NCBI RefSeq assembly: GCF_018449655.1 | Contig: NZ_JAAVUX010000014.1 | Coordinates: 62,001-126,000, forward strand | Length of the DNA: 64,000 nucleotides | Reading direction: 5' to 3' | From: Pseudomonas sp. dw_358 | Lineage (GTDB): Bacteria; Pseudomonadota; Gammaproteobacteria; Pseudomonadales; Pseudomonadaceae | Shown here: in pieces, positions 8,649 to 17,821 of the stretch | Position numbering within the stretch: the stretch's first letter is position 1 | How the letters are laid out: each line of letters starts with the position of its first letter | Made by a program: the position numbers and the translations under genes | The notes under the pieces: model-generated | Seen by the model: the letters and a program-made list of their open reading frames with translations, nothing else | The model's database searches: none | Told to the model about the DNA's origin: nothing

Positions 8649-9830
8649 CTAAAGTGGCAGACTGACTCGAAACAGCGAGCCCTCGCCCAACGCGCTCTCC
8701 ACCGCGATGTTGCCGCCATGCGCCGCGACGATCTGCTCGGAGATGAACAACCCCAGCCCCAGCCCGGCCACCACCTGCTTGGCCGACACCCGTTCGAACT
8801 GCTGAAAGATCCGGCTCTGGTTTTCCTTGCTGATACCAATGCCGTGGTCGCGCACCTCCAGACAAGCGTAGCCCTGATGACGGTAGACGGTCACTTCGAT
8901 CGGCCCTTTGCCGCCATAGCGCAAGGCATTGGACAACAGGTTAGCAGCCACCTGCTCGATGCGAAACTCGTCCCAGATACCCAGCACCGGCTCATCGGCC
9001 CGCAGGGACACCGTGCAGTCGGCTGCCGCTACTTGTGGCGCAAAATTATCCAGCAGGTTGGCCGTCAACTGCACCAGGTCGAAGCGGCTGGGGCGGATGG
9101 ACAGTTTCCCGGTGCGGATACGCGAGACGTCCAGCATGTCCTCGATCAGACGAATCAGGCTCTGGATCTGCCGCTCGTCGCGCTCGACCATGCCGCGCAT
9201 CTTCTCCAGGGAGAACGCGTCGGCGTTGTCCCGGGCCAGATGCAGCTTGCGCAGTTGGGTTTCCAGAATCAGTCCGTTGAGGGGCGTGCGCACTTCATGG
9301 GAGACGATGGACATGAAGTCATCGCGCATACGCACGGCGTGTTCCAACTCGTTCTGTGTCGCCTGCAACTGCTTGAGCAGCACTTCCTGCTCCTGACGGC
9401 TGCGCTCCAGTTCGTCGAGCTGTTCCTTGAGGGTCTTGCGTTGGCGGTACAGGTCGACAAAGACGCTGACCTTGCTCTTGACCGCGTGGATGTCCAGGGG
9501 CTTGTGCAGGAAATCCACGGCGCCGCTTTCGTAGCCCTTGAAGGCGTAATTCATCTCCCGGCCCGCAGCGCTGACAAAAATGATCGGGATGTTCTTGGTC
9601 TTCTCGGTGCTGCGCATCAGCTCGGCCAGCTCGAAGCCGTTCATGCCGGGCATCTGCACATCAAGGATGGCCATGGCGAACTCATGCTGCAGCAGCAGCG
9701 AGAGCGCTTCATCGGCCGATAACGCCTTGTAGACCTCGCGGTCAGCTTGTTTGATCAGCGCGTCGAGGGCCAGCAGGTTTTCCGGCAGGTCATCGACGAT
9801 CAGCAGTTTGGCGATTATTGGAGTTGTCAT
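8649..9830 (-). CDS. Receiver-histidine kinase (response regulator fused to HisKA/HATPase)
   Basis: This 393-residue protein has no membrane segment. Residues ~5-125 form a receiver domain (LLIVDDLPEN, phospho-Asp in AMAILDVQMPGM, Lys in FLHKPLD). A coiled coil of about 45 residues follows (RQRKTLKEQLDELERSRQEQ). Then come the HisKA H-box (DFMSIVSHEVRTPLNG, near residue 178) and a HATPase domain with N, G1 and G2 boxes (LLSNALRYGG, VRDHGIGI, GLGLGLFISEQIV). The layout fits a kinase switched by phosphorylation of its own receiver, so it probably acts downstream of the large hybrid kinase in the same operon. It overlaps cheB by four bases. Confidence 0.92.
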   Translation of the reverse strand: MTTPIIAKLLIVDDLPENLLALDALIKQADREVYKALSADEALSLLLQHEFAMAILDVQMPGMNGFELAELMRSTEKTKNIPIIFVSAAGREMNYAFKGYESGAVDFLHKPLDIHAVKSKVSVFVDLYRQRKTLKEQLDELERSRQEQEVLLKQLQATQNELEHAVRMRDDFMSIVSHEVRTPLNGLILETQLRKLHLARDNADAFSLEKMRGMVERDERQIQSLIRLIEDMLDVSRIRTGKLSIRPSRFDLVQLTANLLDNFAPQVAAADCTVSLRADEPVLGIWDEFRIEQVAANLLSNALRYGGKGPIEVTVYRHQGYACLEVRDHGIGISKENQSRIFQQFERVSAKQVVAGLGLGLFISEQIVAAHGGNIAVESALGEGSLFRVSLPL

Positions 9831-10399
9831 TGAGCCTGTTCCAGCCCGGCCAGCAAAGTGCCAATGCCGTGTAATGGGAGAATGTGATCAGGGACTGTCA
9901 AAGCCAGCGCGGCCAGCGGCATCACCGAGATTTTCGCCTCGGCCGGGTCCTGCACTACGGTCAGGCCACCATGGCGCGCAACCGTGGCGATGCCACGGGC
10001 GCCGTCTTCATTGGCACCGGTCAGCAGCACCGCCACCAAGGCGGGACCGTAGGCGTCGGCGGCCGAGTCGAACAACAGGTCGATGGCGGGACGGGAATAA
10101 TGCACGCGCTCCTCCTGACTGAGGGAAAAACTGAAATCACGCTCGATGGACAAGTGGTACCCGGGCCCGGCGAAGTAGATCACCCCGGCCTCGATGGTTT
10201 CCTTGTCCATCGCTTGGCGTACCGGGCGCAGCAACCGCCGTTCGAACACTTCGGCCAGCTGGCTGTGGCGGTTGTCCGGCAGGTGCAGCACCGTGATCAC
10301 CGGTAACGAATAACCGGGGGGCAAGGCTCCATAGATGCTCAGCAGCGCTTCCACGCCGCCTGCCGATGCCCCTACGACCACCGCCTGAAATCTGTTCAT
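9827..10399 (-). CDS. cheB: CheB-type methylesterase/deamidase, catalytic domain only
   Basis: This 190-residue protein is a CheB catalytic domain lacking the N-terminal receiver of chemotaxis CheB. The serine-hydrolase motif is VVVGASAGGVEAL, the histidine is in TVLHLPDNRHSQ, and the aspartate is in LLTGANEDGARG. The chosen start is MNRFQ at 10399; the frame stays open upstream but into the cheR gene, and the ribosome site here is weak. It lies between cheR and a receiver-kinase gene with a four-base overlap to the latter. No methyl-accepting receptor is encoded nearby, so with CheR it may modify or regulate the CHASE3 kinase of this operon, not flagellar receptors. That role is an inference. 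Confidence 0.88.
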   Translation of the reverse strand: MNRFQAVVVGASAGGVEALLSIYGALPPGYSLPVITVLHLPDNRHSQLAEVFERRLLRPVRQAMDKETIEAGVIYFAGPGYHLSIERDFSFSLSQEERVHYSRPAIDLLFDSAADAYGPALVAVLLTGANEDGARGIATVARHGGLTVVQDPAEAKISVMPLAALALTVPDHILPLHGIGTLLAGLEQAQ

Positions 10400-10436
10400 G
10401 CCAGGTTGCTCGCTCGCCGGACCCACTGGGCCCGAC

Positions 10437-11273
10437 TCATAACTTGCGGTAGATCCGTTCGGGCCGCGCCAACGTCTCGAACCGAGCACTATACGCAGAA
10501 AAATCGAGCGTTTCCTTGCTCCCCAGCACCAGAAAGCCACGATGGCACAGGGATTCATGAAATAGCCCGAACGCACGGTCCTGCAAATTTTTATTGAAGT
10601 AAATCAATACGTTGCGACATGAAACCAGCTGAGTTTCGGAGAAAACACTGTCGGTGGCAAGGCTGTGATCGGCAAATGTCACATTGTCGCGCAGGCTGCT
10701 GTCGAAAATCGCGTTGCCGTAGGCCGCCGTGTAGTAGTTGGAGAACGCCTCCTGGCCGCCGGCGCGCTGGTAGTTTTCTGTGTAGGCGCGCACGTTTTCC
10801 ATGGAATAGATGCCGACCTTGGCCTTTTCCAGAGAGGCCGGGTTGATGTCCGTGGCGTAGATGATCGTGCGTTCGAGCAGACCTTCCTCGCGCAGCAGGA
10901 TGGCCATGGAATACACCTCCTCCCCCGTGCTGCAGCCGGCAATCCAGATCTTGAGCGACGGGTAGGTCTTGAGCAACGGCACCACTTCGCGGCGAATGAA
11001 CAGAAAGTGCTCAGGGTCGCGAAACATCGAACTGACCGGAATCGTCAGGTACTGCAACAGCTGCATGAACGCGCCGGCGTCGTGCAGCACCCGCTCCTGC
11101 AGCGCCGAAATGGTCTGGCATTCGAACTGACTGACCGCATGCAGAACCCGGCGCTTGACCGAGGCGCCGGAGTAATCGCGAAAATCGTAGCTGTACTTTA
11201 AGTAGATCGCTTCGATCAGCAGGCGGATCTCGATGTCCACGTCGCTGGTACGCTGCAGCGGCGCCGGGTTCAC
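10437..11273 (-). CDS. cheR: CheR-type SAM-dependent protein-glutamate methyltransferase
   Basis: This 278-residue enzyme transfers methyl groups from S-adenosylmethionine to glutamates of receptor proteins. The N-terminal helical domain (~1-90) is followed by the Rossmann fold with the SAM motif KIWIAGCSTGEEVYSMAILL, the second binding region IIYATDINPASLEKAK, and the catalytic-face motif VSCRNVLIYFNKNLQ. It starts with GTG, whose first base is the last base of the hybrid kinase stop codon (TAGTG), so translation is coupled. There is no TPR extension. Together with CheB and the kinase genes it forms the chemosensory-like signalling cassette common in Pseudomonas. Confidence 0.92.
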   Translation of the reverse strand: MNPAPLQRTSDVDIEIRLLIEAIYLKYSYDFRDYSGASVKRRVLHAVSQFECQTISALQERVLHDAGAFMQLLQYLTIPVSSMFRDPEHFLFIRREVVPLLKTYPSLKIWIAGCSTGEEVYSMAILLREEGLLERTIIYATDINPASLEKAKVGIYSMENVRAYTENYQRAGGQEAFSNYYTAAYGNAIFDSSLRDNVTFADHSLATDSVFSETQLVSCRNVLIYFNKNLQDRAFGLFHESLCHRGFLVLGSKETLDFSAYSARFETLARPERIYRKL

Positions 11274-14200
11274 TAGATGCGCTCCAGGGGTGGCAGCCAG
11301 ACACGAATCAACGAAAACAACCGATCAAGGTCGATGGGCTTGGCCAGATAGTCGTTGGAACCGGCTTGCAGGCAGCGCTCCTGATCGTCCTTCATGGCCT
11401 TGGCGGTCACGGCGATAATCGGCAGCTTGCGCCAGCGCGGGTCTTTGCGTATTTCGCGGGTGGCTTCGTAGCCGTCCATTTCGGGCATCATGACATCCAT
11501 CAGCACCAGGTCGATGTCCTCGACCGCATTGAGTCGTTCGATCGCCTCACGGCCGTTACGGCCAATCTCGACGATGGCGCCCTTGTGTTCCAGGGCGCTG
11601 GTCAGGGCAAAGATGTTGCGCACGTCGTCATCGACCACGAGGATCTTGCGCCCCTCGAAGACCTTGTCGCGGCTGCGGGCGGTCTTGAGCATCTTCTGCC
11701 GTTCAGTGGACAACTGCGATTCGACTTTGTGCAGAAAGAGTGTGACTTCATCCAGCAGTCGCTCGGGGGAACGTGCGCCCTTGATGATGATCGAGCGGGA
11801 GTATTTGAGCAGTTCGGCCTCTTCTTCGCGGGTCAGGTTGCGACCGGTGTAGACAATGACCGGCGGGAACGAGCGAATTTCCTCGGTGGACATGCGCTTG
11901 AGCAGGTCGTTGCCGAGCATGTCCGGCAGCTTGAGATCGATGATCATGCAGTCGTAGACATTGGCGCGCAGCAGGTCCAGGGCTTCCTGGGCGAAACCGA
12001 CGGCGGTGATGATGATGTCATCGTCGCCGATCAGGCGGGCAATGCTGTCGCGCTGCAAGTCATCGTCTTCCACCAGCAGGATGTGCTTGACCTTCTGGGT
12101 CAGCTTGGCCTCCAGCAGGGAGAAAACCTCTTTGAGCTCCTCGCGCGAAGTCGGCTTGACCGCGTAGCCCACAGCCCCCATATGCAGGGCCGCCTCGACC
12201 CGGTCTTCCACGGAAATCACGTGCACCGGAATGTGCCGGGTGGACGCTTGCTCCTTGAGGCGTTGCAGCACGGTGAGGCCCGAGTGGTCCGGCAGGCGCA
12301 TGTCCAGCAGCACGGCATCGGGCACAAAGCGCGCGGCCAGGTCGAAGCCTTCATCTGCGCCGTGGGCCACCAGGCACTGGTAGTCCAATTCGTGGGCCAG
12401 ATCGTAGAGAATCCGCGCAAAGTTCGGCTCGTCCTCGATCACCAGGATGCAGCGCTTGTCAAAGGGCCCCTTGTCGCGGTCGTCGGGGAAGCTCGCGATG
12501 GCCATGGCCGGCGCACTCTGCGGCTCGGGCGCAGGCGTAAGCGGGGCGGCCCGGGCCGGAATGATCGGCGGCGGCAAATGATCGCGGGCCGGCGCTGTGT
12601 GTTCGCCGGCCAAGGCCTTCTCTTCATAGACCGTCGGCAGGATCAGGGTAAAGATACTGCCGTGGCCCAGTTCGCTGGTGACGCTGATATAACCACCCAT
12701 CAGCGCGGCCAGATCGCGGGAAATCGACAAGCCCAGACCGGTGCCGCCATAGCGGCGATTGGTGGTGCCGTCGGCCTGGCGGAACGCTTCGAATATGCTT
12801 TGCTGCTGGTCCGGGGCGATGCCGATCCCCGAGTCGCGCACGTTGAAGGCGATACCGCCACTGGGCTGGTGGGACACGGTCAGCGAGACACTGCCCTGCT
12901 CGGTGAACTTGAAAGCGTTGGACATCAGGTTCTTGAGAATCTGCTCGACCCGCTGGCGGTCGCTGTACAGCGACTGCGGGGCCCCGTTCTGCACCTCGAC
13001 GTTGAATTGCAGGCCCTTTTCCCGGGCCAGCGGCTCGAACATGACCCGCAGGCCATCCACCAGGCGGGGCACGCTGAGGTTTTCGGGGCGCACTTCGAGC
13101 TTGCCCGCTTCGACTTTGGAGATGTCAAGAATGTCGTTGATCAGGTGCAGCAGGTCGTTGCCGGCGGAGTAGATCGAGTCGGCGAACTTGACCTGTTCGG
13201 CCGACAGGTTGCCTTGGGGGTTTTCCGAGAGCAGCTTGGCCAGGATCAGCGAGCTGTTGAGCGGGGTGCGCAGCTCATGGCTCATGTTGGCGAGAAATTC
13301 CGACTTGTATTTGCTGGAGCGCTGCAACTCGTCGGCGCGGTCTTCGAGCTGCACCTGAGCCTCGTTGAGCTCGGCGTTCTTGCGGTCCAGGGCGTCGCGC
13401 TGCTGGGACAAGGCGTCGGTGCGCTCGGCCAGTTGTTCGTTGGTCTGTTCCAGTTCCGCCTGCTGAGTCTCCAGGTGCGCCTGGGACTCCTTGAGCACAC
13501 GGGATTGCTCTTCGAGCTCTTCATTGGCGGTTTTCAGCTCTTCCTGTTGCACCTGCAGCTCTTCATTGAGCTGCTGGGTCTCGGCCAGCACCTCCTGCAA
13601 GCGCTGACGGTAGCGCGCCGCCTCGATGGCAGTGCCGATATTGCTGGCCAGCAGTTGCGCCAACTCGACGTCACGGTCGCTCAGCGCGCGCAGGAAGCCC
13701 AGCTCGACCACGCCGTTGACCGCGTCGTCGTTGCTGGTGGGCACGACCAGGACGCTGCGCGGTGCGCCGTCACCCAGCCCCGAGCTGACCTTGAAGTAAT
13801 CCTGGGCCACATCGTCCAGGCGCACCAGCCGGTTGCTCTGCACGGCCTGGCCGACGATGCCTTCGCCATTGATCAGGGTCTGTTGCTGGCCTTCCTGTTC
13901 ACGGGAGAAGCCGTAAGTGGCGACGCGGCGCAGACTGCCGTGCTCTTCGCGCACGTAGACGGCCGCCACCACACTGCCCAGATAACCGGAAAAGAACTGG
14001 AGGATGTTGCGCCCCAGCATCTGCAAGGTCAGCTGGCCCAGCAGCTGTTCGGCCAGCTGGGTCTGGCCACTGCGCAACCAGGCCTGCTCGCGCAAGCGAT
14101 CGCTGCTCAGTTGCTGGGCTTGCAGATTGTCACCATAGGAAGTGGACAGCGCCATGATATCGCGGCGCCCGAACCAGGCCACCAGGCCGCTGATCAACAG

Positions 14201-14785
14201 CACAAACAACACATACAGGCTGATGGACGCCCAGATGGTATGGGTCACGTCTTCGGCCCGGGTCACCCTCAGCCCGTGTTCCATGGCCAGCAGGTCCTCG
14301 AACTGCTTGCGCACATCGTCGGTCAGGCGCTTGCCGCGGCCCGACTGCACGATGGTACTGAAGTCTGCGTTGGTTCGACGGGCTTCGATCATGGACTCGG
14401 CGTAGGCGATCCACTCCTTCTGCATGGCCATGATGCGAGTCAGGCGCTCGACCTGGATCGGATTGTCGGACACCAGTTCCTGCAACGCCGGGATCTCCGC
14501 CGCCAGCCGGGGCTTGGCCAGTTCAAACGGGTCCAGGTAGCTGTTATTGCCGGTCAGCAGGTAACCGCGCATGCCGGTTTCCATGTCAATGGACAGCTTG
14601 ACCGCATCATTGGCGTTGTTGATCACTCGGTCAGTGTGCTCGACCCAGTCGATCACCGACATCAGATAGGCAATGATACCGACGAACACCAGACCGCTGA
14701 CAAGCCCCACACCCAGGGGCAAACCGACGTTGCGATTCAGGAGTTTGCGGAAACTTTGCTCGTCGATCGTGGAGCTTTTAGTCAT
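11273..14785 (-). CDS. Hybrid sensor histidine kinase: CHASE3-GAF-HisKA-HATPase with three receivers
   Basis: This is a ~1170-residue inner-membrane sensor. TM1 lies near 22-45 and TM2 near 185-205, flanking a CHASE3 periplasmic domain (METGMRGYLLTG is its hallmark). A GAF domain covers ~245-390, a long coiled coil rich in Gln/Glu ~390-490, and the HisKA H-box (FLANMSHELRTPLN) places the phospho-His at 503. The HATPase G boxes are VRDSGIGI and GGTGLGLSI. Three receiver domains follow (starting CILVIEDEPN, HILLVEDDDL, KILVVDDDVR); the last has a clean phospho-Asp (VLMDVMMPEMDG). I chose ATG 14785 because an AGG sits 9 nt upstream; ATG 14791 and a TTG at 14812 are alternatives. It heads the operon with cheR, cheB and two further regulators. 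Confidence 0.93.
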   Translation of the reverse strand: MTKSSTIDEQSFRKLLNRNVGLPLGVGLVSGLVFVGIIAYLMSVIDWVEHTDRVINNANDAVKLSIDMETGMRGYLLTGNNSYLDPFELAKPRLAAEIPALQELVSDNPIQVERLTRIMAMQKEWIAYAESMIEARRTNADFSTIVQSGRGKRLTDDVRKQFEDLLAMEHGLRVTRAEDVTHTIWASISLYVLFVLLISGLVAWFGRRDIMALSTSYGDNLQAQQLSSDRLREQAWLRSGQTQLAEQLLGQLTLQMLGRNILQFFSGYLGSVVAAVYVREEHGSLRRVATYGFSREQEGQQQTLINGEGIVGQAVQSNRLVRLDDVAQDYFKVSSGLGDGAPRSVLVVPTSNDDAVNGVVELGFLRALSDRDVELAQLLASNIGTAIEAARYRQRLQEVLAETQQLNEELQVQQEELKTANEELEEQSRVLKESQAHLETQQAELEQTNEQLAERTDALSQQRDALDRKNAELNEAQVQLEDRADELQRSSKYKSEFLANMSHELRTPLNSSLILAKLLSENPQGNLSAEQVKFADSIYSAGNDLLHLINDILDISKVEAGKLEVRPENLSVPRLVDGLRVMFEPLAREKGLQFNVEVQNGAPQSLYSDRQRVEQILKNLMSNAFKFTEQGSVSLTVSHQPSGGIAFNVRDSGIGIAPDQQQSIFEAFRQADGTTNRRYGGTGLGLSISRDLAALMGGYISVTSELGHGSIFTLILPTVYEEKALAGEHTAPARDHLPPPIIPARAAPLTPAPEPQSAPAMAIASFPDDRDKGPFDKRCILVIEDEPNFARILYDLAHELDYQCLVAHGADEGFDLAARFVPDAVLLDMRLPDHSGLTVLQRLKEQASTRHIPVHVISVEDRVEAALHMGAVGYAVKPTSREELKEVFSLLEAKLTQKVKHILLVEDDDLQRDSIARLIGDDDIIITAVGFAQEALDLLRANVYDCMIIDLKLPDMLGNDLLKRMSTEEIRSFPPVIVYTGRNLTREEEAELLKYSRSIIIKGARSPERLLDEVTLFLHKVESQLSTERQKMLKTARSRDKVFEGRKILVVDDDVRNIFALTSALEHKGAIVEIGRNGREAIERLNAVEDIDLVLMDVMMPEMDGYEATREIRKDPRWRKLPIIAVTAKAMKDDQERCLQAGSNDYLAKPIDLDRLFSLIRVWLPPLERI

Positions 14786-15024
14786 ATCCATTGGCCTGGG
14801 TGGTGAACTCAAGGCGGCGATTTTGCCGTAAACGCGTGTAAAAGTTCTATTTTTCCTGCATGGCGGGCGGAAAATTCGTCACACTAGGCACCGCCAGTGC
14901 CGCACACCTCGAAAAAGACGCCCGACCGGGGAACTCCGCAAGGCCCGCTGCGCTCCTATTTTGCGGCCGCGCCTCTACTGTTTATAGCCGACTCGCCTTA
15001 CTTACCGAATCCAGGATTGCCAAG

Positions 15025-15384
15025 ATGTCTGAACACCCCACCCTGCTGGTCGTTGAAGATGACGAGATCGTGCGCATGCTGATCGTCGACGTTCTGGAGG
15101 AGCTCGATTACCAGGTGCTCGAAGCCGAAGATGGCAAGACGGCGATGGCGTTCGTGAACCAGGGGGACAAGCGCATCGACCTGATGATGACCGACGTCGG
15201 GCTGCCGGATATCAACGGCCGCGATCTCGCCTTGAAAGCTCGCGAAGTACGTCCGCAGCTGCCGATCCTGTTCGCCAGCGGTTACGCCGACAACGTCGAC
15301 GTGCCCACCGGCATGTACTCCATCGGCAAGCCGTTCTCCATCGATCAGCTGCGCGACATGGTCAAGGCCATCCTGACTGCCTGA
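15025..15384 (+). CDS. Single-domain response regulator (CheY/CpdR-like receiver)
   Basis: This 119-residue receiver domain has no output domain. Visible residues are the acidic pair in LLVVEDDEIV, the phospho-Asp in IDLMMTDVGLPDING, the Ser in ILFASGYAD and the Lys in SIGKPFSI. The start at 15025 follows CCAGGA about 9 nt upstream; an in-frame extension upstream has no family support. It is divergent from the hybrid kinase across 239 nt and resembles the lone receiver at the end of that operon, so the two may be alternative phosphate partners of the same kinases. A glycosyltransferase gene follows 47 nt downstream. Confidence 0.9.
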   Translation: MSEHPTLLVVEDDEIVRMLIVDVLEELDYQVLEAEDGKTAMAFVNQGDKRIDLMMTDVGLPDINGRDLALKAREVRPQLPILFASGYADNVDVPTGMYSIGKPFSIDQLRDMVKAILTA

Positions 15385-15416
15385 CGCCCCCGGCTGTGCT
15401 CTAATGGCCGCCTTTT

Positions 15417-15423
15417 CAGGAGG
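15417..15423 (+). promoter_or_regulatory. Strong Shine-Dalgarno that decides a TTG start
   Basis: The sequence CAGGAGG ends 8 nt before the TTG at 15432. No ATG or GTG in this frame is equally well placed, so the glycosyltransferase is best read from TTG. Confidence 0.75.
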
Positions 15424-15431
15424 CCACGCCC

Positions 15432-16742
15432 TTGTCCCTTACCCGTCTGTGCGTGCTGGTCGTCGGTTATGTCTGGCCTGAACCCCGCTCGTCGGCGGCC
15501 GGCGGCCACATGATGCAATTGCTCGGGTCGTTTCTCTCGGCTGGCTGGCAGGTGACCTTTGCCAGCCCCGCGACTCTGGGCGAACACAAGGCCGATCTGG
15601 CCGAGCTGGGCATCGCCGAGTGTGCTATCACTCTCAATGACAGCAGTTTTGACGTATTCGTCGAAGAACTGGCGCCCAATGTGGTGCTTTTCGACCGTTT
15701 CATGATGGAAGAGCAGTTCGGCTGGCGGGTCGCCAAACACTGCCCACAGGCCCTGAGGGTGCTGGAAACCTGCGACCTGCACGGCCTGCGCGACGCTCGC
15801 CAGCAGTTGCTCAAGGCCCGGCTCAAGGCCCCGGACGCGAGTGACGACTTCAGCGACCTGTTCAGCGCGGCGCTGGACGGCGTCTACCCGGCCATGGCGG
15901 CCGCCGACGTCACCCTGCGGGAAATCGCTGCGCTGTACCGGTGCGACCTCAACCTGATGATTTCTGACGTCGAGCTGCAATTGCTGGTGCAGCAGTTCGG
16001 GGTGCCAGCGTCCTTGCTGCACTGGTGCCCGTTGATGCTGGACGCGCGCCCCCGCCCCAGCCCCGACTTTGCCGAACGGGCGCACTTTCTGAGCATCGGC
16101 AACTTTCGCCACGAGCCCAACTGGGATGCGGTGCTGTGGCTCAAGAACAGCATCTGGCCGCTGATCCGACAACAACTGCCCGAGGCGCAATTACACATCT
16201 ATGGCGCCTACACGCCGCCCAAGGCCACCGCTTTGCACAATGCCCGTCAAGGGTTTCATGTGCTGGGCTGGGCCGATGACGCCCTGGAGGTGATGGCGCA
16301 GGCGCGGGTCAACCTGGCACCCCTGCGTTTCGGCGCCGGGATCAAAGGCAAGCTGGCCGACGCCATGCTCTGCGGTACCCCCAGCGTGACAACCCCCATC
16401 GGGGCGGAAGCGATGCACGGGGCGCTGCCCTGGCCCGGCGCCGTGGCCCGCAGCGCCAGCGCACTGGCGGAGGCCGCCGTTGCCCTGTACTGCGACGAAA
16501 GCCGATGGCAGCAAGCCCGGACGCAGGCGCAGCAAGTGCTGGCCTCACGCTATGACATCGACCTGCACAGCGCCGCCCTGGTGGCCCGGATCGAGACACT
16601 GCTCCCCCGCCTGGCTGAACATCGCTTGCAGAACTTCACCGGGGCCATGCTGCAACACCATCAGCACAAGAGTACCCAGTACATGGCGCAGTGGATCGAG
16701 GCGAAAAACAGGGCGGCGAAAAACGCCAGACCACAGGGGTAG
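15432..16742 (+). CDS. Glycosyltransferase, GT4/GT-B type
   Basis: This 436-residue protein starts at TTG behind a CAGGAGG ribosome site. It is a GT-B type glycosyltransferase. The N-terminal domain begins CVLVVGYVWPEPRSSAAGGHMMQL, the glycine-rich acceptor-side loop of this family. The C-terminal half has FLSIGNFRHEPNWDAVLWL and the nucleotide-sugar binding region (HVLGWADDALEVMAQARVNLAPLRFGAGIKGKLADAMLCGTP, the last part being the E/D-x7-E-like block with D and E replaced by GIKGK...DAM). No signal peptide or membrane span is seen. It would act in the cytoplasm on a surface polysaccharide or protein. It stands alone beside signalling genes, with no polysaccharide cluster around it, so the acceptor is unknown. 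Confidence 0.82.
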   Translation: MSLTRLCVLVVGYVWPEPRSSAAGGHMMQLLGSFLSAGWQVTFASPATLGEHKADLAELGIAECAITLNDSSFDVFVEELAPNVVLFDRFMMEEQFGWRVAKHCPQALRVLETCDLHGLRDARQQLLKARLKAPDASDDFSDLFSAALDGVYPAMAAADVTLREIAALYRCDLNLMISDVELQLLVQQFGVPASLLHWCPLMLDARPRPSPDFAERAHFLSIGNFRHEPNWDAVLWLKNSIWPLIRQQLPEAQLHIYGAYTPPKATALHNARQGFHVLGWADDALEVMAQARVNLAPLRFGAGIKGKLADAMLCGTPSVTTPIGAEAMHGALPWPGAVARSASALAEAAVALYCDESRWQQARTQAQQVLASRYDIDLHSAALVARIETLLPRLAEHRLQNFTGAMLQHHQHKSTQYMAQWIEAKNRAAKNARPQG

Positions 16743-16849
16743 AACTGTCAGATTTGTCACTAGGATCCATTCTTCAAATGCGCTACTTTCGGGGTGTGCA
16801 GGGAAGCACCCTTCAAATCAGGAACTTCGGATTGGCTGAGGAACACATC

Positions 16850-17755
16850 ATGTCAGACCTTCTGGGAAGCTCTATCTATGACACCCGCTTGATGATCCAT
16901 ATCGCCAAGATGGCTCGTATCAGCCGTCCGGCTCTGCGCAAAGTGGCAGACTTCATTCTCAGATATCCCCTCAGTTCCGCTACCCTCACGATCGACACCA
17001 TGGCAGAGCGCTCAGCTTCATCGACCGCAGCCGTCAATCGCCTGGCCAATGCCATGGGGCTCAACGGCTATACCGGGTTGCATAACGCTCTGGTGGACAA
17101 CCTGCTCGGCCGGATTGCCCCGGGGGAGCAAGTGCGCGGCGAACTGCTCAAACGACCGCGCGCCGGCTTTTCCCTGGAACAGCAGATCAGGCTGACCAAG
17201 GGCAACCTGGACGGCGTCGCAGACAGCAATGGCACCGATACGTTCGAAGGCTTGGCGCGCGCGCTGATGGGGGCTTCGCGCATCCACATCGTCGGTCTGG
17301 GTAATAGCTATTACCTGGCCAGCGTAGCCGCCGACAGCCTGGTGGAAGTGCGCCCGAACGTCGGCACCGTGAGTACCGAGGGCGGCCTGGACATGGCAAC
17401 TTACCGGATGGCCACCGTGACGTCCGCAGACGCGCTGCTGACCATCGCCTTGCCGCCCTACGTCGACGAGACCATGCACCTGGTCAGGCTCGCCCGCGAA
17501 CGGGGTGCCAAAGTGCTGGCCATCACCGACTCACCCGCCTCGCCCCTGGCTGAGGCCGCCGATATCACCTTGTTCGCCCCGGCCGGCCATGCGGTGCTGC
17601 AAAGCTCGCGAATCGCCTCATTGACCTTGATCGAAGCCCTGGTCTCGGCCATCCGCCACGCCGATCAGGGCGCTTTACTGCAACAGCGCCGGACGGATGC
17701 CGTGCAGCCGGCGAGTCTGGCCCCTGCCCGCCGCGGGATGTACGCCAGCACTTAG
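16850..17755 (+). CDS. RpiR/MurR-family transcriptional regulator (HTH_6 + SIS domain)
   Basis: This 301-residue cytoplasmic regulator begins at an ATG 7 nt after GAGGAA (16838-16843). Residues ~20-95 are the RpiR helix-turn-helix domain (RPALRKVADFILRYP ... TIDTMAERSASSTAAVNRLANAMGLNGYTGLHNAL). Residues ~140-280 are a sugar-isomerase (SIS) domain (ASRIHIVGLGNSYYLASVAADSL ... ADALLTIALPPYVDETMHLVRLARERGAKVLAITD) that normally binds a phosphosugar effector. It is flanked by a glycosyltransferase gene and an AraC-type regulator, both in the same direction, with about 66-107 nt gaps. No sugar catabolic genes are adjacent, so the regulon cannot be read here. Confidence 0.88.
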   Translation: MSDLLGSSIYDTRLMIHIAKMARISRPALRKVADFILRYPLSSATLTIDTMAERSASSTAAVNRLANAMGLNGYTGLHNALVDNLLGRIAPGEQVRGELLKRPRAGFSLEQQIRLTKGNLDGVADSNGTDTFEGLARALMGASRIHIVGLGNSYYLASVAADSLVEVRPNVGTVSTEGGLDMATYRMATVTSADALLTIALPPYVDETMHLVRLARERGAKVLAITDSPASPLAEAADITLFAPAGHAVLQSSRIASLTLIEALVSAIRHADQGALLQQRRTDAVQPASLAPARRGMYAST

Positions 17756-17821
17756 TGCAAAGCCTCACGCCGACGGCTATGCTGGCGCCCTCAATTGGCA
17801 AGAACAATAACGGCCAGGGCA

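Noticed and set aside
11366..14806. A 1146-codon open frame on the plus strand
   Set aside because: It is the antisense shadow of the hybrid kinase gene; it lacks any domain and reads as Gln/His/Val-rich low-complexity sequence typical of shadows in high-GC DNA.
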